Positions 31,813 through 38,487 of a stretch of 48,884 nucleotides of DNA are shown here, piece after piece (the first letter of the stretch is position 1; the number at the start of each line of letters is the position of its first letter). The notes under the pieces were generated by a model. That model was given only the letters and a program-made list of their open reading frames with translations, made no database searches and was not told where the DNA came from. Position numbers and translations under genes: made by a program. The stretch comes from Cytobacillus sp. IB215665 (GTDB lineage Bacteria > Bacillota > Bacilli > Bacillales > SM2101), in the NCBI RefSeq assembly GCF_033963835.1, contig NZ_JAXBME010000027.1:1-48884 (forward strand), given 5' to 3'.

Positions 31813-31868
31813 ATGATTAGAATATCATAATTGTTGGAAAATGTACAATTGCTCATATACAATAGGGT

Positions 31869-32012
31869 CTAAAGAGGTTTGATAATTACATATTCTCTAC
31901 CATCATCAAATTCAACTTCACGAACATCATTCACATATTCTGAATCTGCTATTTTTACTACATTGAATTGTGGCATTTTCTGCAATTCTTCAATTAATTC
32001 ATGAACTCTCAT
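31869..32012 (-). CDS. Hypothetical small protein (47 aa)
   Basis: 47 residues from minus-strand ATG 32012: MRVHELIEELQKMPQFNVVK, then a strand-rich acidic end (EVEFDDGREYVIIKPL). A longer start at 32111 is possible, but the first 33 residues would be unlike the rest. The pattern HELIEELQKMP-x-x-x-V resembles small phage proteins of unknown function that carry one helix and a beta hairpin. It is divergent from the HTH/zinc gene at 32176, and the operator-like repeat at 32112-32163 lies between them. Confidence 0.6.
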   Translation of the reverse strand: MRVHELIEELQKMPQFNVVKIADSEYVNDVREVEFDDGREYVIIKPL

Positions 32013-32111
32013 CACAAAACCCCTTTTCCCAGCTATATTTCTTAATATATCCGAAGTACAGTATATGTAACCATAATTTGTTAATAATACTATTGAAAAT
32101 AAATATTCCAA

Positions 32112-32163
32112 TTTTGTACTTTGTGCTTTTCAATAACAGTGGTACAAAGTACAAAGTACAAAA
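32112..32163. promoter_or_regulatory. Inverted and direct GTACAAA repeats
   Basis: Perfect 13-bp inverted repeat (TTTTGTACTTTGT at 32112-32124; ACAAAGTACAAAA at 32151-32163), and three direct copies of GTACAAA (32142-32162). The right arm touches the ribosome site AAAGGAG of the gene at 32176, so a transcript hairpin could hide it. It may be the operator of that HTH protein. Confidence 0.65.
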
Positions 32164-32175
32164 GGAGTGCTAATA

Positions 32176-32622
32176 TTGCTGCTCGATGAAGAAGAGCTGG
32201 AAAAAGCAAAAGAATATGTATTTGTTATGGAAGCACAGGGATTTAGTAATAAGGAAGTTATCAAAAATTTATCTGATATGTATACACAAAAACAGATAGC
32301 TCAAATTCTTGATGTAAATGTCCGAAGAGTAAAATATCTATACCAAAAGTTTGGGATCAGGAAAAATACAAGGGTTACAAAAAAGTGTCACGGTTGTGGC
32401 GAAGAACTCCATATATCGTTTTTCAATACAATCACTGAGAATGGACAAGAGAGGTTCAGTCCATTTTGTAGTTATCATTGTGCAAATGAGTATAATCGAA
32501 ACAGATATTTTGTTAGGAAGTATAAAGCAATCGACAAAGAGGCGGCAGAAAGAGAAATTCGTATATATGAACAATATATTGAAGCCTATAAGGATTTATT
32601 AAAAGACATCGAGCAGAGATAA
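32176..32622 (+). CDS. HTH plus zinc-ribbon protein (148 aa)
   Basis: 148 residues from TTG 32176, 8 nt after AAAGGAG. A sigma-like helix-turn-helix (YTQKQIAQILDVNVRRVKYL, about residues 35-54) is followed by a zinc knuckle (CHGCGEEL ... FCSYHC, about 73-102) and a helical tail. Phage HTH/HNH-relative proteins of this form often act as small regulators; no HNH nuclease residues are complete. Autoregulation through the GTACAAA repeats upstream is plausible. Confidence 0.7.
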   Translation: MLLDEEELEKAKEYVFVMEAQGFSNKEVIKNLSDMYTQKQIAQILDVNVRRVKYLYQKFGIRKNTRVTKKCHGCGEELHISFFNTITENGQERFSPFCSYHCANEYNRNRYFVRKYKAIDKEAAEREIRIYEQYIEAYKDLLKDIEQR

Positions 32623-32642
32623 TCTTTCTCGATGTCTTTTGT
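32605..32642 (+). terminator. Intrinsic terminator
   Basis: GACATCGAG / CTCGATGTC perfect 9-bp stem followed by TTTTGT. The left arm overlaps the last codons of the HTH-zinc gene. The 300 bp after it (to 32931) hold no convincing gene, only a 7-bp AATTGGA/TCCAATT palindrome near 32889-32911. Confidence 0.85.
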
Positions 32643-32931
32643 ATATCCATGTATAGAATATTCAATTCTAGTTTACATAATAGCAACTATAGGAACCAAT
32701 GACTTTTTACAAACGTTGATATAGCAGGGTTTTTAAAGGTTGAAAATTTATCATATATACATGATTTTATACATAGGCTTTAAATCAAGGTTTTTGAGAA
32801 GGCTAAATAAATTATTTCCCGAAATTCTTGCATATTTTTTATGTATAAACCTTTCAGTTTTCTTGGTAGGAATATGCTCTTTTCTGTCGAATTGGAATTA
32901 TATATCCAATTTATTAAGGGAGGTAGCTTTT

Positions 32932-33075
32932 TTGGGATATTTTAAGAATTTGATAATCGAACAAAAAGAGCCTAGAGACAAAGATCCCCAAAAATACTGT
33001 TCAGTTTGTGACGAAATGATTAGCGATGTAGAAGCTTTAGCAAATAACGGTACCTGTGACAAGTGTAAAAATTAA
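32932..33075 (+). CDS. Small zinc-ribbon protein (47 aa)
   Basis: 47 residues from TTG 32932, 9 nt after AAGGGAGG. The chain GYFKNLIIEQKEPRDKDPQK leads to a zinc ribbon CSVC-x(18)-CDKC. The frame is open upstream to 32740 and would add a hydrophobic segment, but the ribosome site favours the short form. Small treble-clef or ribbon proteins like this occur widely in phages without a defined role. Confidence 0.65.
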   Translation: MGYFKNLIIEQKEPRDKDPQKYCSVCDEMISDVEALANNGTCDKCKN

Positions 33076-33092
33076 CAAAGGAGCTGGTATAA

Positions 33093-33134
33093 ATGCTAGA
33101 TCCAGGTGGCGGTGTCGTTAATGACAGATCATGA
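33093..33134 (+). CDS. Tiny leader ORF encoding an LDPGGG peptide (13 aa)
   Basis: MLDPGGGVVNDRS, 13 codons, with a better ribosome site (AAAGGAG at 33078-33084) than the gene it overlaps. Its LDP-GGG motif echoes LDPINPEPGGG in the mini-ORF at 3960. It may couple translation of the downstream gene or yield a short peptide. The ORF is very short, so chance cannot be ruled out. Confidence 0.35.
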   Translation: MLDPGGGVVNDRS

Positions 33135-33318
33135 AAACGAGATAAATAGTTATATAGAAGAAATGCGTTCAAGTGATTTAGTTGAGGTTCAACCTTTTTC
33201 AATGTTACCTGAAGGTAAACGACTCATTTTTAAAGGTGGTCGTGAAGTGTTCATTTACTACTGCCCGGTAAATAATTGCGTCAAGACTTCAGCGCAAGAT
33301 GTTGTTGGCGTAACGTAA
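33121..33318 (+). CDS. Hypothetical protein (65 aa)
   Basis: 65 residues from ATG 33121; an upstream GTG at 33106 is possible. Helical acidic start (MTDHENEINSYIEEMRSSDL), then strands (KRLIFKGGREVFIYYCPVNN). No family recognised. It lies inside the stop region of the tiny ORF and would be translated by coupling to it. A bidirectional terminator follows at once. Confidence 0.6.
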   Translation: MTDHENEINSYIEEMRSSDLVEVQPFSMLPEGKRLIFKGGREVFIYYCPVNNCVKTSAQDVVGVT

Positions 33319-33351
33319 AAAAAGGACTGTAATTAATGCAGCCCTTTTTTA
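33318..33351. terminator. Bidirectional terminator, repeated type
   Basis: AAAAAAAGG-CTG...CAG-CCCTTTTTT hairpin. The core CTGTAATTAATGCAGCCCTT recurs as CTGTAATTTTATGCAGCCCTT at 34404-34424. Confidence 0.8.
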
Positions 33352-34311
33352 TTCTTCGGATTTACCGTTTAACCATTCCATAGCTTGTGGTGGATACTTT
33401 TCATTTTTAAAAAATTCAACGTCTTCCTCAGATAATTCATACCAACCACCTTCAGTTGATCTATTACTGAATTGCTTTTTAATAAATTTATTTAATAGTT
33501 TATAAGTATCATATGTTTCAAGGGTATGTATAATTTCTAGCTCATCTCCATACTCTTCTTTAATTTGGCTCACTCTATGATCAATTGACACCGATATTGA
33601 AAATTTTAAATTGTATAATCCACTAGAGGATGATCTACATAGAAGTATACACCCTGACTTTGGTGCATCCCTTTTTCTTAGTTCTTCTTCCCGTTCCTTA
33701 GCTTTCTTAGCATTTATTTCACGTTCTATTTCATTTTGTCTTTCAACATCTTTATTGTATCTATCAACATCTTTATTGTATTGGTCTATTTGTTCTTGTG
33801 TGTATAGAGCAGTGAACTCTAATATTTCCTTTGCTAATTGTTTCATATCATCTAAACGCCATATATGTCCTTCTCTTGAGGATGAGAAATTTTTTACATA
33901 AATACCATTTTTCTTAGAAGGGGCCACTAACTCCACCATCCCCATATGAGCTTCATCTCCATGCTGATGTGAAGATTTACTTACCATAATTTTATTTTTA
34001 AGAGGCAATAATTTGAATTCGATTTGGTTTAATTTTTTATGCAGTTCTGTAAAATCTATAGTGCCATCTTGTAGTTGTGTAATCAATCCATAATTTACTA
34101 AATTTAGAATAATTCTCTCTATTTTCTTTTTTTCAAAACCTGTTATCTTACTAATAAAGTTCTGATCAGGGTTTTGGTGTTGAAATTTGATGCATGCATC
34201 TAATAAAACATACTCTTCCATTTCAAGGCCTATTTTTCTAAAATACATAGTTAGTTTTTTAGAAAAATTTTGGTTATCAATCATTAGTGCTTTTTCGTTA
34301 ATCGTACTCAT
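33349..34311 (-). CDS. Winged-helix protein with a degenerate T5orf172 (GIY-YIG-like) domain
   Basis: 320 residues. The N-terminal 90 form a winged helix (NFISKITGFEKKKIERIILN, then LVNYGLITQLQDGTIDF). A Lys/Glu coiled coil follows (about 165-215), then GCILLCRSSSSGLYNLKFSI ... LEIIHTLETYDTYKLLNKFI ... GGWYELSEEDVEFF, which aligns in spacing with T5orf172/MUG113 domains (GIY-YIG superfamily). The usual YIG and catalytic Tyr/Arg are weak (GLYNLK), so it may bind rather than cut DNA. It stands alone between two terminators, transcribed leftward. Confidence 0.65.
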   Translation of the reverse strand: MSTINEKALMIDNQNFSKKLTMYFRKIGLEMEEYVLLDACIKFQHQNPDQNFISKITGFEKKKIERIILNLVNYGLITQLQDGTIDFTELHKKLNQIEFKLLPLKNKIMVSKSSHQHGDEAHMGMVELVAPSKKNGIYVKNFSSSREGHIWRLDDMKQLAKEILEFTALYTQEQIDQYNKDVDRYNKDVERQNEIEREINAKKAKEREEELRKRDAPKSGCILLCRSSSSGLYNLKFSISVSIDHRVSQIKEEYGDELEIIHTLETYDTYKLLNKFIKKQFSNRSTEGGWYELSEEDVEFFKNEKYPPQAMEWLNGKSEE

Positions 34312-34396
34312 AGTAGAAACTCCCCCTTTTTATTAATAATAATTTACTATCCAAAAAAATACATTATTTTTATAAAAAGGTTGTTGGTTCAAAAAT

Positions 34397-34430
34397 AAAA
34401 AGAGCTGTAATTTTATGCAGCCCTTTTTAT
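34397..34430. terminator. Bidirectional terminator, repeated type
   Basis: AAAAAG-GCTG...CAGC-CTTTTT hairpin nearly the same as at 33318. It ends the minus-strand operon 35658-34427. Confidence 0.8.
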
Positions 34431-34633
34431 TTTTTTACTTTTTTCTTTTTCTTCCTCTTTGGTAGTCCCCATTTTTCAGCAACAGCGAGTATTTTTTTCG
34501 CTTCCTCTTCAGCCTCTTTCTTTGTCATTTTCAATGGTTTTTCCTCCTCTAAGTCTTGCACTAAAAAATACTTATCCTGGTGTTGTTTTAGCTTTTTAGC
34601 TATCTCACTAGCTTTTTCCTTTGTCATAACCAA
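34427..34633 (-). CDS. Small charged protein (68 aa)
   Basis: 68 residues from minus-strand TTG 34633, chosen because AAAGGGGCG lies 6-7 nt upstream; the frame is open to 34675. Almost wholly helical and highly charged (KASEIAKKLKQHQDKYFLVQ; EEEKPLKMTKKEAEEEAKKI) with a poly-Lys end (RKKKKKKVKK). Last gene of a three-gene leftward operon. No family recognised; a DNA- or RNA-binding accessory protein is possible. Confidence 0.6.
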   Translation of the reverse strand: MVMTKEKASEIAKKLKQHQDKYFLVQDLEEEKPLKMTKKEAEEEAKKILAVAEKWGLPKRKKKKKVKK

Positions 34634-34649
34634 ATGAATCGCCCCTTTG

Positions 34650-35252
34650 TTATTGGGATAAGCGTTTAATAACATTTTCCATAACGTTTGTTAGAGATCC
34701 GTTTTTATAATTGAATATGAAGTCTCTATATAAAATTTGCAATACTTCACTTACTGTGAATGATTTTTCTTGCTGTATATCGGCTATATCGCTCAACATA
34801 ACCTCCAACCTTAAAGCATCTTTTCTTTTTATTATACAATCAACGCTCTTCATCTTCTGATCTCGAGGATTAATATAGAAGGTTTTGTTTCCATCCTTGT
34901 AATTATGGACTTCAATTGTTTTTCTGAACCTGGAATCCAATTCACGGTACAAATCATACGGGTTACTTCGCCTCTTAGCTTGATATAAAAAGTCATCCAG
35001 TAAAATGCTAATTAGGTTTATTTGAGTAAATCGCTTCTCCATAGCATCTGATACATCATCACAAAAGAGTTTTCCACGTAAGTATTCTGATAAAGGTACT
35101 GTGAACGTATATTTTAAATCCGTGTACTCATTAAATTTTCGAGTGATCTTGAACATAATTTTATCTAATACACCTGTAGGAGAATATGAAAGGTCATCTA
35201 ATTCCTCTTTATATACACTATATAGTGCCTGGTTCAAATCATCTTTCTTCAT
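34650..35252 (-). CDS. Hypothetical protein of the leftward operon (200 aa)
   Basis: About 200 residues from ATG 35252 (GGAAGAGAG upstream; GTG 35261 is an alternative). Mostly helical with several conserved-looking segments (YKEELDDLSYSPTGVLDKIM; TVPLSEYLRGKLFCDDVSDA; LDSRFRKTIEVHNYKDGNKT). No catalytic or membrane motif seen. It overlaps the upstream gene. With that gene it forms a pair I do not recognise; a plasmid-maintenance role is suggested only by the nearby par locus. Confidence 0.65.
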   Translation of the reverse strand: MKKDDLNQALYSVYKEELDDLSYSPTGVLDKIMFKITRKFNEYTDLKYTFTVPLSEYLRGKLFCDDVSDAMEKRFTQINLISILLDDFLYQAKRRSNPYDLYRELDSRFRKTIEVHNYKDGNKTFYINPRDQKMKSVDCIIKRKDALRLEVMLSDIADIQQEKSFTVSEVLQILYRDFIFNYKNGSLTNVMENVIKRLSQ

Positions 35253-35658
35253 ATATGCCACTCTCTTCCATCAACATAAATGAAACAATCCTATAAGCTG
35301 CCTCTCTTAAACTACAATCCCAACTAATGGTATAATCAAAAAGCAAGTCATGAAAATATCTTTCAAGTTTCACTGGATATGGTTTTCCCTTTGGATCATA
35401 TTTAATTTCTGAGAATGGATAGTTCCCTTTTAATCCCCTTTTAATTAAAGCAGTACAAAAATTTGTGGGATCCATTCCCTTCCTTTTTGCTAATGTTTTA
35501 ATTAGCTGCCTCTCTTGTTGTGAAAATGGGATCTTAACATCTTTTTTCTTATCAATTCTTTCTTTTCTACCTTCTACCTTTGTTATTGGTTTTTTACGAA
35601 CATTATTTGTTTGAGGCCTTTTTGTTTTTTGATCAAAAATAGGATTAATTGGTTTCAA
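35239..35658 (-). CDS. Hypothetical DNA-binding-like protein (139 aa)
   Basis: 139 residues from minus-strand TTG 35658, preceded by GGGGGAGGG. The first 45 residues are basic and disordered (RPQTNNVRKKPITKVEGRKE). Then KIPFSQQERQLIKTLAKRKG MDPTNFC, which looks like a ribbon-helix-helix or MobC-like fold, and a C-terminal helical part (FHDLLFDYTISWDCSLREAA). First gene of the leftward operon. Possibly a regulator or DNA-relaxation accessory; no relaxase is present. Confidence 0.6.
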   Translation of the reverse strand: MKPINPIFDQKTKRPQTNNVRKKPITKVEGRKERIDKKKDVKIPFSQQERQLIKTLAKRKGMDPTNFCTALIKRGLKGNYPFSEIKYDPKGKPYPVKLERYFHDLLFDYTISWDCSLREAAYRIVSFMLMEESGIYEER

Positions 35659-35846
35659 TACAAACCCTCCCCCAACACTTTAAGACCTTACTTCCCTTTT
35701 GATGCTAGTGTCATAATGTTGAAATGTTATATAGTAATCTATTCAGCAGTGAAGAAGATTAGAACAAGCTCTAAGCGTTTAGAAAATAGATTAGTTGGCT
35801 AAACTTGTAAAATACGAATATTTAAAGGTAGAGAGGTGTGAAATGT

Positions 35847-35945
35847 ATGAAAGAGAAACTAGATAAAGATCTCCTAATAAAATTCGGAAAGCTTGGAAAA
35901 AAATCAAAAACGGTGAAAAAAGTTAAGGTGAAAAAACAAAAATAA
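35847..35945 (+). CDS. Possible small basic peptide (32 aa)
   Basis: MKEKLDKDLLIKFGKLGKKS then KTVKKVKVKKQK, 32 residues, 9 nt after GAGAGGTG. A short amphipathic and very basic peptide just ahead of the operator-like hairpin of the next gene. It may be a leader peptide. Weak support because of its length. Confidence 0.35.
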   Translation: MKEKLDKDLLIKFGKLGKKSKTVKKVKVKKQK

Positions 35946-35954
35946 AAGGATTAT

Positions 35955-35988
35955 CACCTCTTATATCGAACGATATAAACAGGAGGTG
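35955..35988 (+). promoter_or_regulatory. Palindrome that can also hide the ribosome site of the MerR-like gene
   Basis: TTATATCG-AA-CGATATAA (35961-35978) is a perfect 8+8 bp palindrome. Outside it CACCTC (35955-35960) can pair with GAGGTG (35983-35988), the ribosome site of the gene at 35994. It could serve as operator DNA, as an RNA switch, or both. Confidence 0.65.
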
Positions 35989-35993
35989 TCGAT

Positions 35994-36533
35994 ATGAAAG
36001 ATTATTCAACTAAAGACATAGCCAACATAACCGATATAGCGGAAAGTACGGTTAGAAAATATTCTCAACTCTTAGAAGCTAGTGGATATGTCTTTAATAG
36101 AAATGCCAGTGGTTATCGAATCTTCACAAAGCAAGATAAAGAAATATTCTTTGAACTGAAAAACGCATCTAAAAGTGATAAATCAGTAGAGGAAATAGCA
36201 CATGACATAGCGTCAAAATACATAGCGAAAGTCGATACAACAAAAGATGACGTATCGGGTAATACGCAGCCACAGCAAGGGATTGAGTGCGACATGCTGG
36301 CTGATTTAACAAAAAAATTAGACGTATTGACCGATATGAGCGAAAAACAAAATAAACTAAATGCAGAATTGCTAAAAAAACTTGATCAACAGCAGAAATA
36401 TATTGATGAGCGTTTAAATGAAAGAGATAAATTACTAATGCAGTCATTGAATGAGGCCACTGAAGTACGTAAACAAATCGCTGCTGCTACAGAAGAAAAG
36501 AAGGGGTTTTTCGCTAAATTATTTGGTAAATAA
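35994..36533 (+). CDS. MerR-like HTH protein with coiled coil and amphipathic tail (DUF3967/TubY-like)
   Basis: 179 residues. A MerR-type winged HTH at the N-terminus (YSTKDIANITDIAESTVRKY; NASGYRIFTKQDKEIFFELK), a linker, then a coiled coil (about 100-165) and a C-terminal KKGFFAKLFGK amphipathic helix likely to touch the membrane. This is the plan of DUF3967 proteins on Bacillus plasmids and of TubY, which accompanies TubZ partition loci. Here the partner locus is actin-type ParMR, transcribed convergently. It probably regulates maintenance genes and itself through the palindrome upstream. Confidence 0.75.
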   Translation: MKDYSTKDIANITDIAESTVRKYSQLLEASGYVFNRNASGYRIFTKQDKEIFFELKNASKSDKSVEEIAHDIASKYIAKVDTTKDDVSGNTQPQQGIECDMLADLTKKLDVLTDMSEKQNKLNAELLKKLDQQQKYIDERLNERDKLLMQSLNEATEVRKQIAAATEEKKGFFAKLFGK

Positions 36534-36563
36534 AAAAAGCGTAGAAAAATAATCTACGCTTTT
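36533..36563. terminator. Bidirectional terminator between TubY-like gene and parR
   Basis: AAAAGCGTAGA / TCTACGCTTTT perfect 11-bp stem, A-run before and T-run after. Confidence 0.9.
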
Positions 36564-36565
36564 AA

Positions 36566-36937
36566 TTAATCCATCCCAAAATTAGTAGCTGCTTGCTCAG
36601 TAAAACCCTTTAGATTATTACTAGTTCTTTCAGTTTCTTCTATAGTATTAGTTGTCGGTTTTGAAGGGGAGGGAGCTGAAGCAGTACCAGAATTCAACTG
36701 AATCCATTTATTAATTACTTCAGATGGCTCGGATGATCCCACTGACTTAGCAATAATTGAATAAGTTTTTAAAATCTCTTTCAATCGGTCCTGGACATAG
36801 CCACGTTTTACAACTTTTTGTGTTTCGCCATCCGTTTCTTGATATTCAATTCCTTCATTTTCTATTTGATCGAGAAGGGCATACACTTCTTTTTCGTTGT
36901 CATTAACGTACAGTTGCACTTTCTTTTTCACGTTCAA
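36566..36937 (-). CDS. parR: ParR-like centromere-binding adaptor
   Basis: 123 residues from minus-strand TTG 36937, within the end of the parM-like gene. The N-terminal half reads as a ribbon-helix-helix DNA-binding domain (KKVQLYVNDNEKEVYALLDQ; VQDRLKEILKTYSIIAKSVG). The C-terminal half is Ser/Thr/Pro-rich and flexible, ending NNLKGFTEQAATNFGMD, which could contact the filament. Size, order and overlap with an actin-like gene are those of ParR/AlfB proteins. Sequence identity in this family is low, so the call rests on context. Confidence 0.75.
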   Translation of the reverse strand: MNVKKKVQLYVNDNEKEVYALLDQIENEGIEYQETDGETQKVVKRGYVQDRLKEILKTYSIIAKSVGSSEPSEVINKWIQLNSGTASAPSPSKPTTNTIEETERTSNNLKGFTEQAATNFGMD

Positions 36938-37907
36938 TCACAGCCTTTCCATAATCGAAATACCCAAGGACGTTTGCTTCTTGCGCATCATCCAAAATAA
37001 TAAAGCTATTTCTATTTTTTGCTTTAATTCTACTTGAGTGCATTTTTGCCATACCACCTGTAAAAATAACATTATTATACGATTTTAAGTCGAAATTATT
37101 ATCACGTATGAATAAAAACATATCATCAAAATGCTTGTTTAAAATGTCTTTTACTTCATTTATTTCTTTTATATCTAATACTTGACCATCGTAAACCATA
37201 CCTTTTTCAAGAAGCTGTGGAATATTTGATATTGAAATAGATCGCATGTCTCCGAATTGGTCTACTAGAAAATTATAAATGTCAATATGTGCATTTTTAA
37301 CACCTTTCAAAGCTCCTGCACGTTGATTAATAGTATATCCCTTCATTTCCGTGACATCCAGTGTGCCGTGTCCTCCGTCTACGATAAGTGAAAGTTGTTC
37401 TTCAGGGTTAACTTTTTCGCTGTTCACCAAGTTCATGTAAGTTCCAATTGGTTGCGGTAGTACGTGAACCTTTTCTACTTTAATAATTATTTCTTCGCCA
37501 TTAATAGAAATAACTTTGCTGCCTTCAATTGACTTTTTAAGATCGTCAGCTTTAGCCTTAAAATGATTAACTGGTAGTCCAGTAACTAGGTGAGGTATTG
37601 TAACAGATTCTCTAAAATCTTTTGCTATAAAAGCAAATAATAGTTGTTTAAATTCTATTGAGTCATATCGCCCCATATCGTCATCACCAAGGGCTGGAAT
37701 TGCTGTTAAATCAGCCTTTCTAACATCATTGCCGACATGGTATGTATCGGAATCTTGGTATTTAAAAGAATCATAGTCACTAGTTGTTGAGAAAAAATCA
37801 GGAGCCGTAGCAAAAACAGACGGCTCTACCAATACACTGTCACCATTCGTTCGTTTAGTATAGCCATTTCCAAGGTCAATCGCATACGGAATATTTAAGC
37901 GTTTCAT
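36903..37907 (-). CDS. parM: ParM/Alp-type actin-like plasmid segregation ATPase
   Basis: 334 residues. The actin-fold nucleotide motifs are clear: phosphate-1 AIDLGNGYTK (about 9-18), phosphate-2 LIVDGGHGTLD (about 173-183) and adenosine motif VIFTGGMAKM (about 284-293). The central QRAGALKGVKNAHIDIYNFL resembles ParM/AlfA-like proteins. It polymerises to push or pull replicated plasmid copies apart, joined to DNA by ParR at parC. It is transcribed leftward from the repeat-rich region 37920-38110. Confidence 0.92.
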   Translation of the reverse strand: MKRLNIPYAIDLGNGYTKRTNGDSVLVEPSVFATAPDFFSTTSDYDSFKYQDSDTYHVGNDVRKADLTAIPALGDDDMGRYDSIEFKQLLFAFIAKDFRESVTIPHLVTGLPVNHFKAKADDLKKSIEGSKVISINGEEIIIKVEKVHVLPQPIGTYMNLVNSEKVNPEEQLSLIVDGGHGTLDVTEMKGYTINQRAGALKGVKNAHIDIYNFLVDQFGDMRSISISNIPQLLEKGMVYDGQVLDIKEINEVKDILNKHFDDMFLFIRDNNFDLKSYNNVIFTGGMAKMHSSRIKAKNRNSFIILDDAQEANVLGYFDYGKAVIEREKESATVR

Positions 37908-37919
37908 TTAAAAAACCTC

Positions 37920-38110
37920 CTTGAATTAAGTTTGAATTAAATTTAATTTCAAATTGAATCAACTATATTCCTATATTAGCAGATTCAACCAACTTAATTC
38001 AAGTTTAATTTAAAATAAAATCAATTATAATTCTAATTTGAATCAAATGAATAAGAAGTAAAAATTATTGATTCAAAATTAATTCATTTTCAATTCAAGT
38101 TTGATTCATT
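37920..38110. repeat. parC-like centromere: AT-rich iterated TTGAAT(T/C)AA motifs
   Basis: About ten near copies of TTGAATTAA, TTGAATCAA, TTGATTCAA or their complements (AATTCAAGTTT appears twice) in 190 bp directly upstream of the parM-like gene. Iterons in this position bind ParR and also carry the par promoter, which ParR represses in known systems. Confidence 0.75.
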
Positions 38111-38238
38111 AGGATTTGAAGGGTATGAGGGAAACCGTTTACAAAATTGCCTATTGCAATCTATCCAGTAGAGGTATAAACTAGAAAACAAGTACATAAG
38201 AAACGGAAATGTAAAAAGAACCTTCTCTTCGACTGTTA

Positions 38239-38274
38239 TAAAGTGCTACCAACACTTTACAACGGTTAAACCGT
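38239..38274 (+). promoter_or_regulatory. Hairpins in the rep leader
   Basis: TAAAGTG-CTACCAA-CACTTTA (38239-38259, perfect 7-bp stem) followed by ACGGTT-A-AACCGT (38262-38274). They sit about 215 nt before the rep start and may serve in copy-number control by attenuation or antisense RNA, or as part of the origin. 38111-38487 contains no other gene. Confidence 0.45.
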
Positions 38275-38487
38275 ACTAGCCTACGGTAAAACACTTTTGC
38301 CAAAAAGAAAGTTCTTCATAATTAACTTTATTAGATATATCATTATATATTCTACTATTTTTAGTTATGAAATTCAAGACTTTTCAGGGACAAATGTTTT
38401 GCCAATTTACGAGATTTTTCTCGTATTGTACGGATGGCGAATGCATTTGTTCTTTTTCGTTCCCCGAAAAGAAAGGGACGAGTATTA

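Noticed and set aside
32740-32931. Upstream extension of the zinc-ribbon gene with a hydrophobic segment
   Set aside because: The TTG at 32740 has no spaced ribosome site, while TTG 32932 has an ideal one; the extension may be chance open frame.
35719-35802. 28-codon ORF on the plus strand between the leftward operon and the TubY-like gene
   Set aside because: No ribosome site and no family pattern; probably chance.
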